This document shows positions 1-5,670 of a DNA stretch of 5,670 nucleotides, piece by piece; position 1 is the stretch's first letter; each line of letters begins with the position of its first letter. The DNA is taken from assembly GCA_035307785.1 (NCBI GenBank), contig DATGHS010000450.1:1-5670 (forward strand), in the 5' to 3' direction. The notes beneath the pieces are model-generated. The model did no database searches, was not told the origin of the DNA, and worked only from the letters and a program-made list of their open reading frames with translations. The position numbers and the translations under genes are program-made. Origin of the DNA: DATGHS01 sp035307785. Its GTDB lineage: Bacteria > Planctomycetota > Planctomycetia > Gemmatales > Gemmataceae.

Positions 1-2089
1 ACTGAAGCCGCACCATTTCCTGGGCATCGTGGATGTGCATCTGACTGACTTTGAAAACGCCAAGGAAGCGGCCCGCGACGTAAGCGTGGGCAATTTCGTC
101 TCCCTCATCGTGCCCAAGAAGGATGCCGAAGATGCCGAAATTCCCGATGGCCATGTCCTCTACCTGGCTTCCAACGGCCTGAAGGCGGCAATTGAGTTGG
201 ATGGCCATAGTCTGTTTGCGGAAACGCTCCTTCAGGGCCTCAAAGGCAAGGCCGACCGCGAAGGGTACGAACCCGACGGCTTGATCATGGCCGACGAATT
301 GACCAAGTACCTCAAGGACGAGATGCCGAAGCTCGCCCGGAAGTTCGGTACGACAAAGGAAGAGAAGGAACAAACGGCCCTCATCATCGAAGGCCAGAAT
401 GTGCACTTCCCGCTGGGCCGCAATCCGGAATCGGCCAAACTCAATGAAAAACGGCTGGCGCAATATGCCGAGATCGTGAAGCGCGACGGCGTTCCGCAGG
501 TTCTCGCTGATGAGGGGCTGAAGCTATTGGCGGCTATGCCGAAATTGAAGTATCAGCAGGAGCTACGCAAGGCGTATCAGCGGCTGGTTGACGGCGGCAT
601 GACCTCCGATGAGTTCAACAAGCGCCGCGAGACTATTCTGGAGGAAACCAAGGAGCCCACGACCGAAGCGGCGGCTTACGCCAAGACGGTGATGAGCGCA
701 ATCGACGTCATCGATGGTCTGTATTTCAAGGACCTGAAGGTAGGCGAGATGGCCGGCTGGGCGGTGAAGGAGCTTTACCGTGAAGCCGAGGAACAGCTTC
801 CGCCGGAGTTGGCAGCGCGCGTGGATCAAGCCAAGGATCTAAGCGAAACTGACGCGACGAAACTTCTCACGGACGCCCGGCAGCAGCTCGGCAAGCGCGA
901 GGATCTGGATTCGCCGAAGGATGCCGAGCGCTCCTTGATCCGGCTGTGCCTGCATCACCTCGACCGGCACACGGCCTATATCGACACCGAGACCGTTGGC
1001 CGTTTCCGCCGCGAAATTCAGGGCAACTACACCGGCATCGGCGTGACCATTCGCCGCGATCTTTCCCGCGATCTGGTGCAGGTCATTACGCCGATGAAAG
1101 ATAGCCCGGCTTACAAAGCCGGCGTGAAGTCCGGCGACTGGATCGTGCAAATCACCAAGGAAGTGGACAAAGACGGCAACCCGCTGTCGAAGCCGGAAGT
1201 GATTGCGGGCCTGGGTTTGTCAATCGACGATGCGGTGAAAAACATCCTCGGCAAGTCCGGCACGAAGATCAAGATCACGTTTGAGCGCGAAGGCATTGAA
1301 AAGCCGCTCGACATCGAGATCACGCGTTCGGAGATCGTGGTCGAAACGATTCTGGGCGTTCGTCGTAAGGCCGACGATTCCTGGGATTTCATGCTGGACC
1401 CGGAAAACAAGATTGGCTACGCCCGGCTAACACAGTTCACCGCCCGTACGCCGACGGAATTGAAGCGAGCGCTGGAGGGCCTGAAGAAGCAGGGGATGAA
1501 GGCGTTCATTCTCGATCTGCGCTTCTGCCCTGGCGGTGATCTGCAAAGCGCAATTTCGGTGTCCGACTTGTTTGTGGACGATGGGGTTATCGTTTCCATC
1601 CGCAAGCGCAACCAGCCGGAATATAAGTTCAACGGCCACCATGCCGGCAGCGAACTCGACTTCCCGATGGTTTGCCTCATCAATGGCCAAAGCGCCAGCG
1701 GGGCCGAGATTGTCTCTGCCTGCCTCCAGGACTACAAGCGGGCCGTATTGGTCGGCGATCGCTCGTACGGCAAGGGCAGCATGCAGAACGTGCTGCCATT
1801 CGCGCGCACCGGCGGAATTCTGAAAGTGACCACCGCCACCTTTTGGCGGCCAAGCGGCGTGAATATCAATAAGGCCAGCACCAAGGGCCGCGACGAGGAT
1901 GAGTGGGGCGTCTTCCCCGATGAAGGCTTCCGCATGAAACTCAGCCGCGCAGAGAACGATGAAATCTTCGAATATATGCGGAATCAGGAGGTCATTCCCC
2001 GCCGCGATGTGCCGCCGAAGGAAAAGCCGGTCGTGAAGGATACGCAACTGGAACAGTCTTTGACGTATCTTCGGGAACGGTTGAAGTAG
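1..2089 (+). CDS. Caspase-like / S41 C-terminal-processing peptidase fusion (5' end cut off)
   Basis: The reading frame is open to the left edge (first full codon at position 2), so the true start and any signal peptide lie outside the window; the GTG at 29 is internal. The first ~130 codons resemble the end of a C14 caspase-like fold (VLYLASNGL, then GHSLFAETLLQGLKGKAD, then the acidic DELTKYL helix). A helical linker leads to LDRHTAYID and TGIGV (1031-1045), which start the S41 module. A PDZ domain spans roughly 1010-1325. The S41 core follows, with LDLRFCPGG near 1511-1537 and the nucleophile in GQSASGAEI. The Ser codon is 1697-1699, Asp 1730-1732 and Lys 1772-1774 (SYGKGSMQ). The Ser+11 Asp and Ser+25 Lys spacing equals that of E. 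coli Tsp/Prc, so the serine-lysine protease should be active. It probably cleaves proteins near their C termini. The caspase-like part may be regulatory. S41 identity is very secure; the caspase-like assignment is good but partial. Confidence 0.93.
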   Translation, partial: LKPHHFLGIVDVHLTDFENAKEAARDVSVGNFVSLIVPKKDAEDAEIPDGHVLYLASNGLKAAIELDGHSLFAETLLQGLKGKADREGYEPDGLIMADELTKYLKDEMPKLARKFGTTKEEKEQTALIIEGQNVHFPLGRNPESAKLNEKRLAQYAEIVKRDGVPQVLADEGLKLLAAMPKLKYQQELRKAYQRLVDGGMTSDEFNKRRETILEETKEPTTEAAAYAKTVMSAIDVIDGLYFKDLKVGEMAGWAVKELYREAEEQLPPELAARVDQAKDLSETDATKLLTDARQQLGKREDLDSPKDAERSLIRLCLHHLDRHTAYIDTETVGRFRREIQGNYTGIGVTIRRDLSRDLVQVITPMKDSPAYKAGVKSGDWIVQITKEVDKDGNPLSKPEVIAGLGLSIDDAVKNILGKSGTKIKITFEREGIEKPLDIEITRSEIVVETILGVRRKADDSWDFMLDPENKIGYARLTQFTARTPTELKRALEGLKKQGMKAFILDLRFCPGGDLQSAISVSDLFVDDGVIVSIRKRNQPEYKFNGHHAGSELDFPMVCLINGQSASGAEIVSACLQDYKRAVLVGDRSYGKGSMQNVLPFARTGGILKVTTATFWRPSGVNINKASTKGRDEDEWGVFPDEGFRMKLSRAENDEIFEYMRNQEVIPRRDVPPKEKPVVKDTQLEQSLTYLRERLK

Positions 2090-2137
2090 TAAGCTAGCGA
2101 GCGGGGCGAGTACTGGCCCCGCTCGCCCAAAGCTTAC
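2089..2137. terminator. Bidirectional two-tier hairpin between converging genes
   Basis: A perfect 11-bp GC-rich stem (GCGAGCGGGGC at 2097-2107 with GCCCCGCTCGC at 2116-2126) encloses the 8-base loop GAGTACTG. Outside it, a second 7-bp stem pairs GTAAGCT (2089-2095) with AGCTTAC (2131-2137), separated from the inner stem by one base on the left and four on the right. It sits exactly between two converging stop codons, TAG at 2087-2089 and TAA (minus) at 2136-2134, which fits transcription stop for both strands. There is no U-tract, so intrinsic termination is inferred from position and stem strength only; mRNA 3'-end protection is an alternative. Confidence 0.7.
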
Positions 2138-2562
2138 GGCCGCGGTTCGCCCAAAAGGTCCACTTCCATCTCGCGCATGCTTTGTTGTACGATGTCGCGC
2201 AAGGCCGCTTCTTCGAGCAGATCAATCGCTTCTTCGGGCTGGAGCCAGACGCGCGTGCGAACATCACGCTCCGGCCAGTCATCAGCGACTTCGGTGACGT
2301 GCATGAGGAACACAGTCACCAGGCAGGTCCCGCCGTATTTCTGGTATTGATAAGTGCCAAGCGGAGCGGTCTGAAGGCGGCCCACCAGGCCCGCTTCCTC
2401 CCAGGCCTCTTGCATGGCGATTTCGGCGCTGGTTTTGCCGGGTTCGAGCATGCCCTTGGGGATGACCCAACGCCGGCCGCTGCTTGAAGTGACCAGGCAG
2501 ACCTGTCCGTCCTTCACCGCAAGGGCGGCCGCCTGGTTGATCCATCTTGTGGGAGAAGACAT
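2134..2562 (-). CDS. Nudix hydrolase, DIPP-like group with variant Nudix box
   Basis: A 142-residue single-domain Nudix protein that should hydrolyse a nucleoside-diphosphate-linked or polyphosphate substrate with Mg2+; the substrate cannot be read from sequence. The order is QAAALAV, then WVIPKG, then the Nudix box at residues 37-59. The box is G37-x5-K43-x7-Q51-E52-A-x-E55-E56-x-G58-L59: the metal-binding glutamates E52, E55 and E56 are present, while the usual first Glu is Lys and the usual Arg is Gln. LGTYQYQKYGG, the WPE motif and a VWLQPEEA stretch recall the diphosphoinositol-polyphosphate/diadenosine-polyphosphate-like subgroup (my recollection of cd04666). I chose ATG at 2562 because GAGG stands six bases upstream; a TTG at 2577 would add five residues but has no ribosome site. 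It converges on the peptidase gene and diverges from the permease gene. Confidence 0.92.
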   Translation of the reverse strand: MSSPTRWINQAAALAVKDGQVCLVTSSSGRRWVIPKGMLEPGKTSAEIAMQEAWEEAGLVGRLQTAPLGTYQYQKYGGTCLVTVFLMHVTEVADDWPERDVRTRVWLQPEEAIDLLEEAALRDIVQQSMREMEVDLLGEPRP

Positions 2563-2598
2563 CGGCAACCTCGCCAATGGGATAAACTGCTCACTCTT

Positions 2599-2627
2599 AT
2601 CTTTGTGCCGACCTGCACATTCGTCAA
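2599..2627 (-). promoter_or_regulatory. Candidate sigma70-type promoter for the Nudix gene
   Basis: On the minus strand TTGACG (2627-2622) matches five of six -35 bases. After a 17-base spacer comes AAAGAT (2604-2599), matching three of six -10 bases. Initiation near 2592 would give a leader of about 30 bases before ATG 2562. The position and spacing are good, but the -10 is poor and consensus promoters are not well established for this kind of organism. Confidence 0.33.
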
Positions 2628-2803
2628 TTTGATTTGCCGAATCTCCTTGGATTTTTCACCAATTGAACACATTGTGCTGTTGAGCTGCGCACCTCATCCA
2701 ATTTCTTCCTGCACTTCGGCTCGCGGCATATGATTATCGGCATCCGCACGGTAGTGGCAGAAATCGAAATTCCCGCCCTCCTTAACCCCTGAGCGCCGAC
2801 ATC

Positions 2804-4246
2804 ATGGGCGAGCACGATGTACAAGGCCAACGGCCGAGCCGGGTACGCTACCTGGTGCTGGCAGTGTTTTGCTCGCTGGCCTTTATGCACTACCTCGACC
2901 GTTTATGTATGATGCGTGCCCAAAATGATGTGGTGCGCGATTTGGGGCTGAATCAACTCACGGCGGCCGACGAGGCGGAGCTGCAGGCACGTGGCCTGGC
3001 TAATGATGACAAAGCCCGCAAAAAAATGGAAGACGCGCGCGGCACGAAGCGCATGTCGTGGATTTTTAATATCTTCACGATCGGCTACCTGCTTTTCGAG
3101 ATTCCCGGCGGCTGGCTGGGCGACCGCTGGGGCTCACGCAAGGTGCTTTTGCGGATCATAATTTGGTGGTCGGTATTTATTGCGCTTACGGCGTGGGTGG
3201 ATTTACCGGTGCGGTGGTTCATCAGCCAGCCGGCCCCGTGGATACTGGTAGCGGTAGTATCGCTGGCGCGGTTCCTCTATGGGGCTGGCGCGGCCGGAGC
3301 GTTTCCGAACATCGCGCGCGTCTTGGGCCAGTGGTTTCCCTTTCGCGACCGCGGCTTTGCCCAGGGGTTCATTTGGATGTCGGCCCGTATGGGCGGGGCG
3401 TTCGCCCCGTTCCTGTTCGGATTATTGATGCTCCTGACCGGCTGGCGAATTGCGTTTTCACTGTTGGGCGTGGGCGGAACCATCTGGGCCATTCTTTTTT
3501 ATCGCTGGTTTCGTAACCGGCCGGAGGAAAAGGCCGGCGTGAATGCGGCCGAAATCGCGTACATTCGTGCCGGCGCGCCGGAGGTGGATGGCGACGGCCA
3601 CGCGAACGTTCCGTGGCGGCGATTACTGATGTCGCCAAATCTCTGGGCGCTTTACATCTGCCATGCCGCCATTTGTTTCAGCGGTTACTTTTTCCTCACC
3701 TTTATTCCCAAGTTTCTGGAGCAGCGGTTCGACGTCGCATTGAGTAAGTCCGAGATCATGACCGGCCTGCCGCTTCTCATTGGCGGCTGCTCGTGTCTGG
3801 CCGGCGGCCGGATCTCCGACTTCCTGATTCGCCGCACCGGCAGCAAGCGTTGGGGACGGTCGCTCGTTGGCTTTGCCGCCATGTCCTTGGCCGGCGTGAC
3901 GATCTTGTTGGCAACCCAAGCGACCAGCGTGTGGGCTGCGGCGGCGATGCTTTGCGTGGTGGCCGGCTTTCAAGACTTGGCCGTGCCAATTTACTGGTCG
4001 CTGCCGGCCGACCTGAATCGCAAGTGCGCCGGCACTATTGGCGGCGCGATGAATATGGCGGGGGGCGTGGGGGCTGTTCTTGGGCCGTACCTGGTGGGCG
4101 AACTGGAACCGCTCTATGGCTGGAATTTCATCTTCGTGATGTTTGCCGCCGTGTATGCGCTGGCTGCGCTGTGCTGGCTGCGCATCGATGCGAGTGAGTC
4201 GCTGGAGATTCCACCGTCGGCGGGCATGAACGCGAAAACCGAATAG
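2804..4246 (+). CDS. MFS permease, anion:cation symporter (ACS) type
   Basis: A 480-residue inner-membrane transporter, predicted to have the 12 segments of the major facilitator superfamily and a short cytoplasmic N terminus. TM1 (about residues 15-31) ends in HYLDR (D32, R33). TM2 leads into the MFS motif A loop, GGWLGDRWGSRK (102-113). ARFLYGAGAAGAFPN (155-169) and QWFPFRDRGFAQG (176-188) in TM4-TM5 are typical of the ACS family, which carries organic anions such as hexuronates, glucarate or sialic acid with H+ or Na+. The actual substrate is unknown, and no catabolic genes lie nearby. A charged insert of about 30 residues (50-83) follows TM1. ATG 2804 is the only sensible start: an in-frame TAA lies at 2783-2785, and no Shine-Dalgarno sequence is evident. 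The gene is divergent from the Nudix gene and 202 bases upstream of the HD-Pnk gene. Confidence 0.9.
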   Translation: MGEHDVQGQRPSRVRYLVLAVFCSLAFMHYLDRLCMMRAQNDVVRDLGLNQLTAADEAELQARGLANDDKARKKMEDARGTKRMSWIFNIFTIGYLLFEIPGGWLGDRWGSRKVLLRIIIWWSVFIALTAWVDLPVRWFISQPAPWILVAVVSLARFLYGAGAAGAFPNIARVLGQWFPFRDRGFAQGFIWMSARMGGAFAPFLFGLLMLLTGWRIAFSLLGVGGTIWAILFYRWFRNRPEEKAGVNAAEIAYIRAGAPEVDGDGHANVPWRRLLMSPNLWALYICHAAICFSGYFFLTFIPKFLEQRFDVALSKSEIMTGLPLLIGGCSCLAGGRISDFLIRRTGSKRWGRSLVGFAAMSLAGVTILLATQATSVWAAAAMLCVVAGFQDLAVPIYWSLPADLNRKCAGTIGGAMNMAGGVGAVLGPYLVGELEPLYGWNFIFVMFAAVYALAALCWLRIDASESLEIPPSAGMNAKTE

Positions 4247-4399
4247 GTTCATGCGCTCAGGAAGCGCTGGTGATTTCACATTCCTGTCGAACCGGTGCTG
4301 CGGAAAACGAATCCGTTTGATAAGATGCAAGCACTGAATGTGACGGCCGAAGACTTCCGCATGCCACTGGCTGCGCCGGCCCATACTACCGAACATCCT

Positions 4400-4433
4400 T
4401 GCCCGCTCAGCCCGCGACGGCTGGCAGCGGGCA
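4400..4433 (+). promoter_or_regulatory. Stable hairpin immediately before the HD-Pnk ribosome site
   Basis: TGCCCGCT (4400-4407) pairs with AGCGGGCA (4426-4433). After a 2-base bulge (GC, 4424-4425), CAGCC (4408-4412) pairs with GGCTG (4419-4423), leaving the 6-base loop CGCGAC. This makes 13 base pairs, mostly G-C. The stem ends one base before the Shine-Dalgarno GAGGAG. The pairing is seen directly; a role in translation control, processing or attenuation is inferred. There is no U-tract after it, so a simple terminator is less likely. Confidence 0.5.
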
Positions 4434-4434
4434 C

Positions 4435-4440
4435 GAGGAG
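4435..4440 (+). promoter_or_regulatory. Strong Shine-Dalgarno site fixing the GTG start of HD-Pnk
   Basis: GAGGAG lies eight bases before GTG 4449. This is the clearest ribosome site in the window and decides in favour of the GTG over the internal ATG at 4506. Confidence 0.8.
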
Positions 4441-4448
4441 CTATTGCT

Positions 4449-5570
4449 GTGAGCGGATCGTTTCCGCCCTGCCCGCAGCCGCCGGATTGGCGCGTGGACT
4501 GGGAAATGTACGACGGAATGTATCCGTGGATACGCAACCTGCGCGGCTGCCCGCAAGACATGGCCCGGCATGCCGAGGGCGACGTGTGGACCCACGTGCG
4601 CATGGTCTGCGAAGCAATGGCCGGCCTGGATGCCTGGCGCGCGTTGCCGGAAATCGAACGCAAAATTCTTTTCACTTCCGCACTATTGCACGACGTGGCC
4701 AAGCCGGCCTGCCTGCGCACCGAGCAGGATGGCCGCATTTCCGCACGCGGACATTCCTGGCGCGGGGCGATCATGGCCCGGCGCATTCTCTGGCGCATGA
4801 ATTTGCCATTCTCCTGGCGCGAGCAAGTAGCGGCACTGGTTCGGCATCATCTGGTTCCGCTTTACTTGATTGAACGCGAAGATCCCTTTCGCCTGGCCAT
4901 CGAGGTGAGCCAGACGGCCCGCTGCGATCATTTGGCCATTTTGTCGGAAGCCGATGCCCGCGGCCGCATTTGCCCCGACCCCGACAAGCTGCTCAATAAC
5001 ATCCGGCTGTTCGCGGAATTTTGTCAGGAGAAGGAGTGCTTGCAACGCCAGTTTCCGTTCGCATCGGATCACGCGCGCTTTCTGTACTTTCACGGCAATG
5101 GCCGGCAGCCCGATAGCCCGGCTGACGAAGAATTCGCCTGCGAAGTCGTCTTGATGTCCGGCTTGCCTGGGGCCGGCAAAGACTTCTGGCTGCAAAAGAA
5201 CTTGCGTGATTGGCCGGTGATCTCACTGGATCAACTACGGCTGGAATTGGGCGTGATGCCGAACGAACCACAGGGTGCTGTTCTCAACAAGGCTCGCGAT
5301 ATGGCTCGTGAATTTCTGCGGGCAAAGAAGTCGTTCGTATGGAACGCGACGAACCTTAGCCGGCAGGTACGGCACGAGTGCGTGCGGCTTTATACCGAAT
5401 TCGGCGCCAAGGTGCGGATTGTATATCGGGAAGTGCCGGCGGATCGGCTCTTTCATCAGAATCGGCAACGCCGCAATCGGGTGCCGGTGTCGGTTATCGA
5501 ACGGTTGCTGGACCGCTGGGAAGTGCCCGATCGAACCGAAGCCCAGCAAGTCGATTGGGTCGTCGAATAA
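4449..5570 (+). CDS. HD phosphohydrolase / polynucleotide 5'-kinase fusion (HD-Pnk-type nucleic-acid end healing)
   Basis: A 373-residue cytoplasmic protein with two catalytic modules. The N-terminal HD domain (about 40-190) shows its metal ligands in order: H49 (VWTH), H81-D82 (LLHDVAKP), H102 (GHSWRGA), H133-H134 and D169 (SEADARGR). The C-terminal kinase domain (about 230-365) has the P-loop GLPGAGKD (238-245), D261-x-x-R264 like the general base and 3'-phosphate-binding Arg of T4 Pnk, the NATNLSR segment (299-305) and an Arg-rich lid (RQRRNR, 339-344). The architecture matches Runella slithyformis HD-Pnk. In that enzyme the HD part removes 2',3'-cyclic, 3'- or 2'-phosphates and the kinase phosphorylates 5'-OH ends, preparing broken RNA or DNA for ligation. 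The residue after the P-loop Lys is Asp (D245) instead of Ser/Thr. Start GTG is supported by the preceding GAGGAG. No ligase gene is visible beside it. The exact substrate is inferred. Confidence 0.9.
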   Translation: MSGSFPPCPQPPDWRVDWEMYDGMYPWIRNLRGCPQDMARHAEGDVWTHVRMVCEAMAGLDAWRALPEIERKILFTSALLHDVAKPACLRTEQDGRISARGHSWRGAIMARRILWRMNLPFSWREQVAALVRHHLVPLYLIEREDPFRLAIEVSQTARCDHLAILSEADARGRICPDPDKLLNNIRLFAEFCQEKECLQRQFPFASDHARFLYFHGNGRQPDSPADEEFACEVVLMSGLPGAGKDFWLQKNLRDWPVISLDQLRLELGVMPNEPQGAVLNKARDMAREFLRAKKSFVWNATNLSRQVRHECVRLYTEFGAKVRIVYREVPADRLFHQNRQRRNRVPVSVIERLLDRWEVPDRTEAQQVDWVVE

Positions 5571-5669
5571 TCACTTTTCCAAAATCACGCCCACTTCAAA
5601 CGTGCCGGCAAAAGTGCGGTCGCCAAACGGTCCATGCACTTGGAAAGAAATCTTGCCGCGAAGCCGCTC
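5571..5669 (-). CDS. Unrecognised protein, C-terminal 32 residues only
   Basis: On the minus strand a frame open from the right edge ends in TGA at 5573-5571, immediately next to the TAA of the HD-Pnk gene (5568-5570). The visible residues include GKISFQVHGPFGDRTF and end in FEVGVILEK. The alternating hydrophobic pattern suggests beta strands, and the composition looks like a genuine protein rather than a shadow frame. I do not recognise the family. The evidence is limited to an open frame of 32 codons, natural composition and a tail-to-tail fit with the neighbour. No terminator hairpin separates the two genes. Confidence 0.6.
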   Translation of the reverse strand, partial: ERLRGKISFQVHGPFGDRTFAGTFEVGVILEK

Positions 5670-5670
5670 G

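Larger units (their letters stand above)
4247..4448 (+). other. Spacer / leader between the permease and HD-Pnk genes
   Basis: I find no convincing gene in this stretch. It contains a small 5-bp hairpin just after the permease stop (GCGCT 4253-4257 with AGCGC 4263-4267). A weak extended -10-like TGATAAGAT (4318-4326) has no matching -35 box. The long hairpin and RBS at its 3' end are listed separately. A reading frame starting at 4295 crosses it but runs out of frame into the next gene and has no recognisable domain. It probably holds the 3' end of the permease transcript and the promoter and leader of the HD-Pnk gene. Confidence 0.5.

Noticed and set aside
29..31. GTG as a start codon for the peptidase
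   Set aside because: The frame stays open to the left edge, and the preceding codons (LKPHHFLGI) continue a plausible protein strand, so this is an internal valine.
1427..2047. Minus-strand open frame of 206 codons inside the peptidase gene
   Set aside because: It is opposite the conserved S41 catalytic core, whose motifs explain the sequence; no domain is seen in the antisense frame.
2706..2734. TATGAT (2729-2734) as a -10 box for the permease gene
   Set aside because: The matching -35 position reads TTCCTG, which hardly resembles the consensus; an isolated -10-like hexamer is expected by chance.
4253..4267. Small hairpin after the permease stop as its terminator
   Set aside because: Only 5 bp of stem with a 5-base loop and no T-run; too weak to call.
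3623..4798. Long minus-strand open frame of 391 codons
   Set aside because: It lies antisense to the permease and HD-Pnk genes and the gap between them. It is rich in Arg, Gln, His and Pro, shows no domain, and is typical of a shadow frame in GC-rich DNA.
4295..4873. Plus-strand frame starting at GTG 4295 that fills the spacer and overlaps HD-Pnk
   Set aside because: It overlaps the HD domain in another frame, has Arg/Ala/His-rich low-information content, no RBS, and cannot explain the conserved motifs.
1..5670. tRNA, rRNA, CRISPR array, insertion sequence or attachment repeats
   Set aside because: I saw no cloverleaf-type sequence, no regularly spaced direct repeats, no transposase-like protein and no long terminal inverted repeats.

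Overview
The window is GC-rich, densely coding bacterial DNA. Its best taxonomic clue is the partial gene at the left edge, a caspase-like (C14-type) region fused to a C-terminal-processing S41 protease. I associate this architecture and wording, together with an ACS-type MFS permease, with Planctomycetota (Pirellula-like lineages). That placement is from memory of protein families, not from a search.

Layout: (1) 1-2089, plus strand: the 3' part of a caspase-like/S41 peptidase gene, open through the left edge. (2) 2089-2137: a two-tier inverted repeat, probably a terminator serving both converging genes. (3) 2134-2562, minus strand: a small Nudix hydrolase with a good RBS at ATG 2562. (4) 2563-2803: the divergent intergenic region, with one plausible promoter for the Nudix gene. 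(5) 2804-4246, plus: an MFS permease of the anion:cation symporter type with an unusual charged insert after TM1. (6) 4247-4448: a 202-base spacer without a convincing gene, ending in a stable hairpin that abuts a strong Shine-Dalgarno sequence. (7) 4449-5570, plus: a fusion of an HD phosphohydrolase with a P-loop polynucleotide kinase, matching the HD-Pnk nucleic-acid end-healing family. (8) 5571-5669, minus: the 3' end of an unrecognised gene that meets the HD-Pnk stop codon with no gap.

The genes do not form one obvious pathway. The permease and HD-Pnk genes are co-directional, but the 202-base gap and the separate strong RBS suggest independent expression. The most interesting gene is HD-Pnk, which by family knowledge heals 2',3'-cyclic-phosphate/3'-phosphate and 5'-OH ends. 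Homologues are often encoded beside an ATP-dependent ligase, and none is visible here. The second point of interest is the caspase-like/S41 fusion, whose visible caspase-like part contains no cysteine. I see no tRNA, rRNA, CRISPR array, insertion sequence or integration scar.
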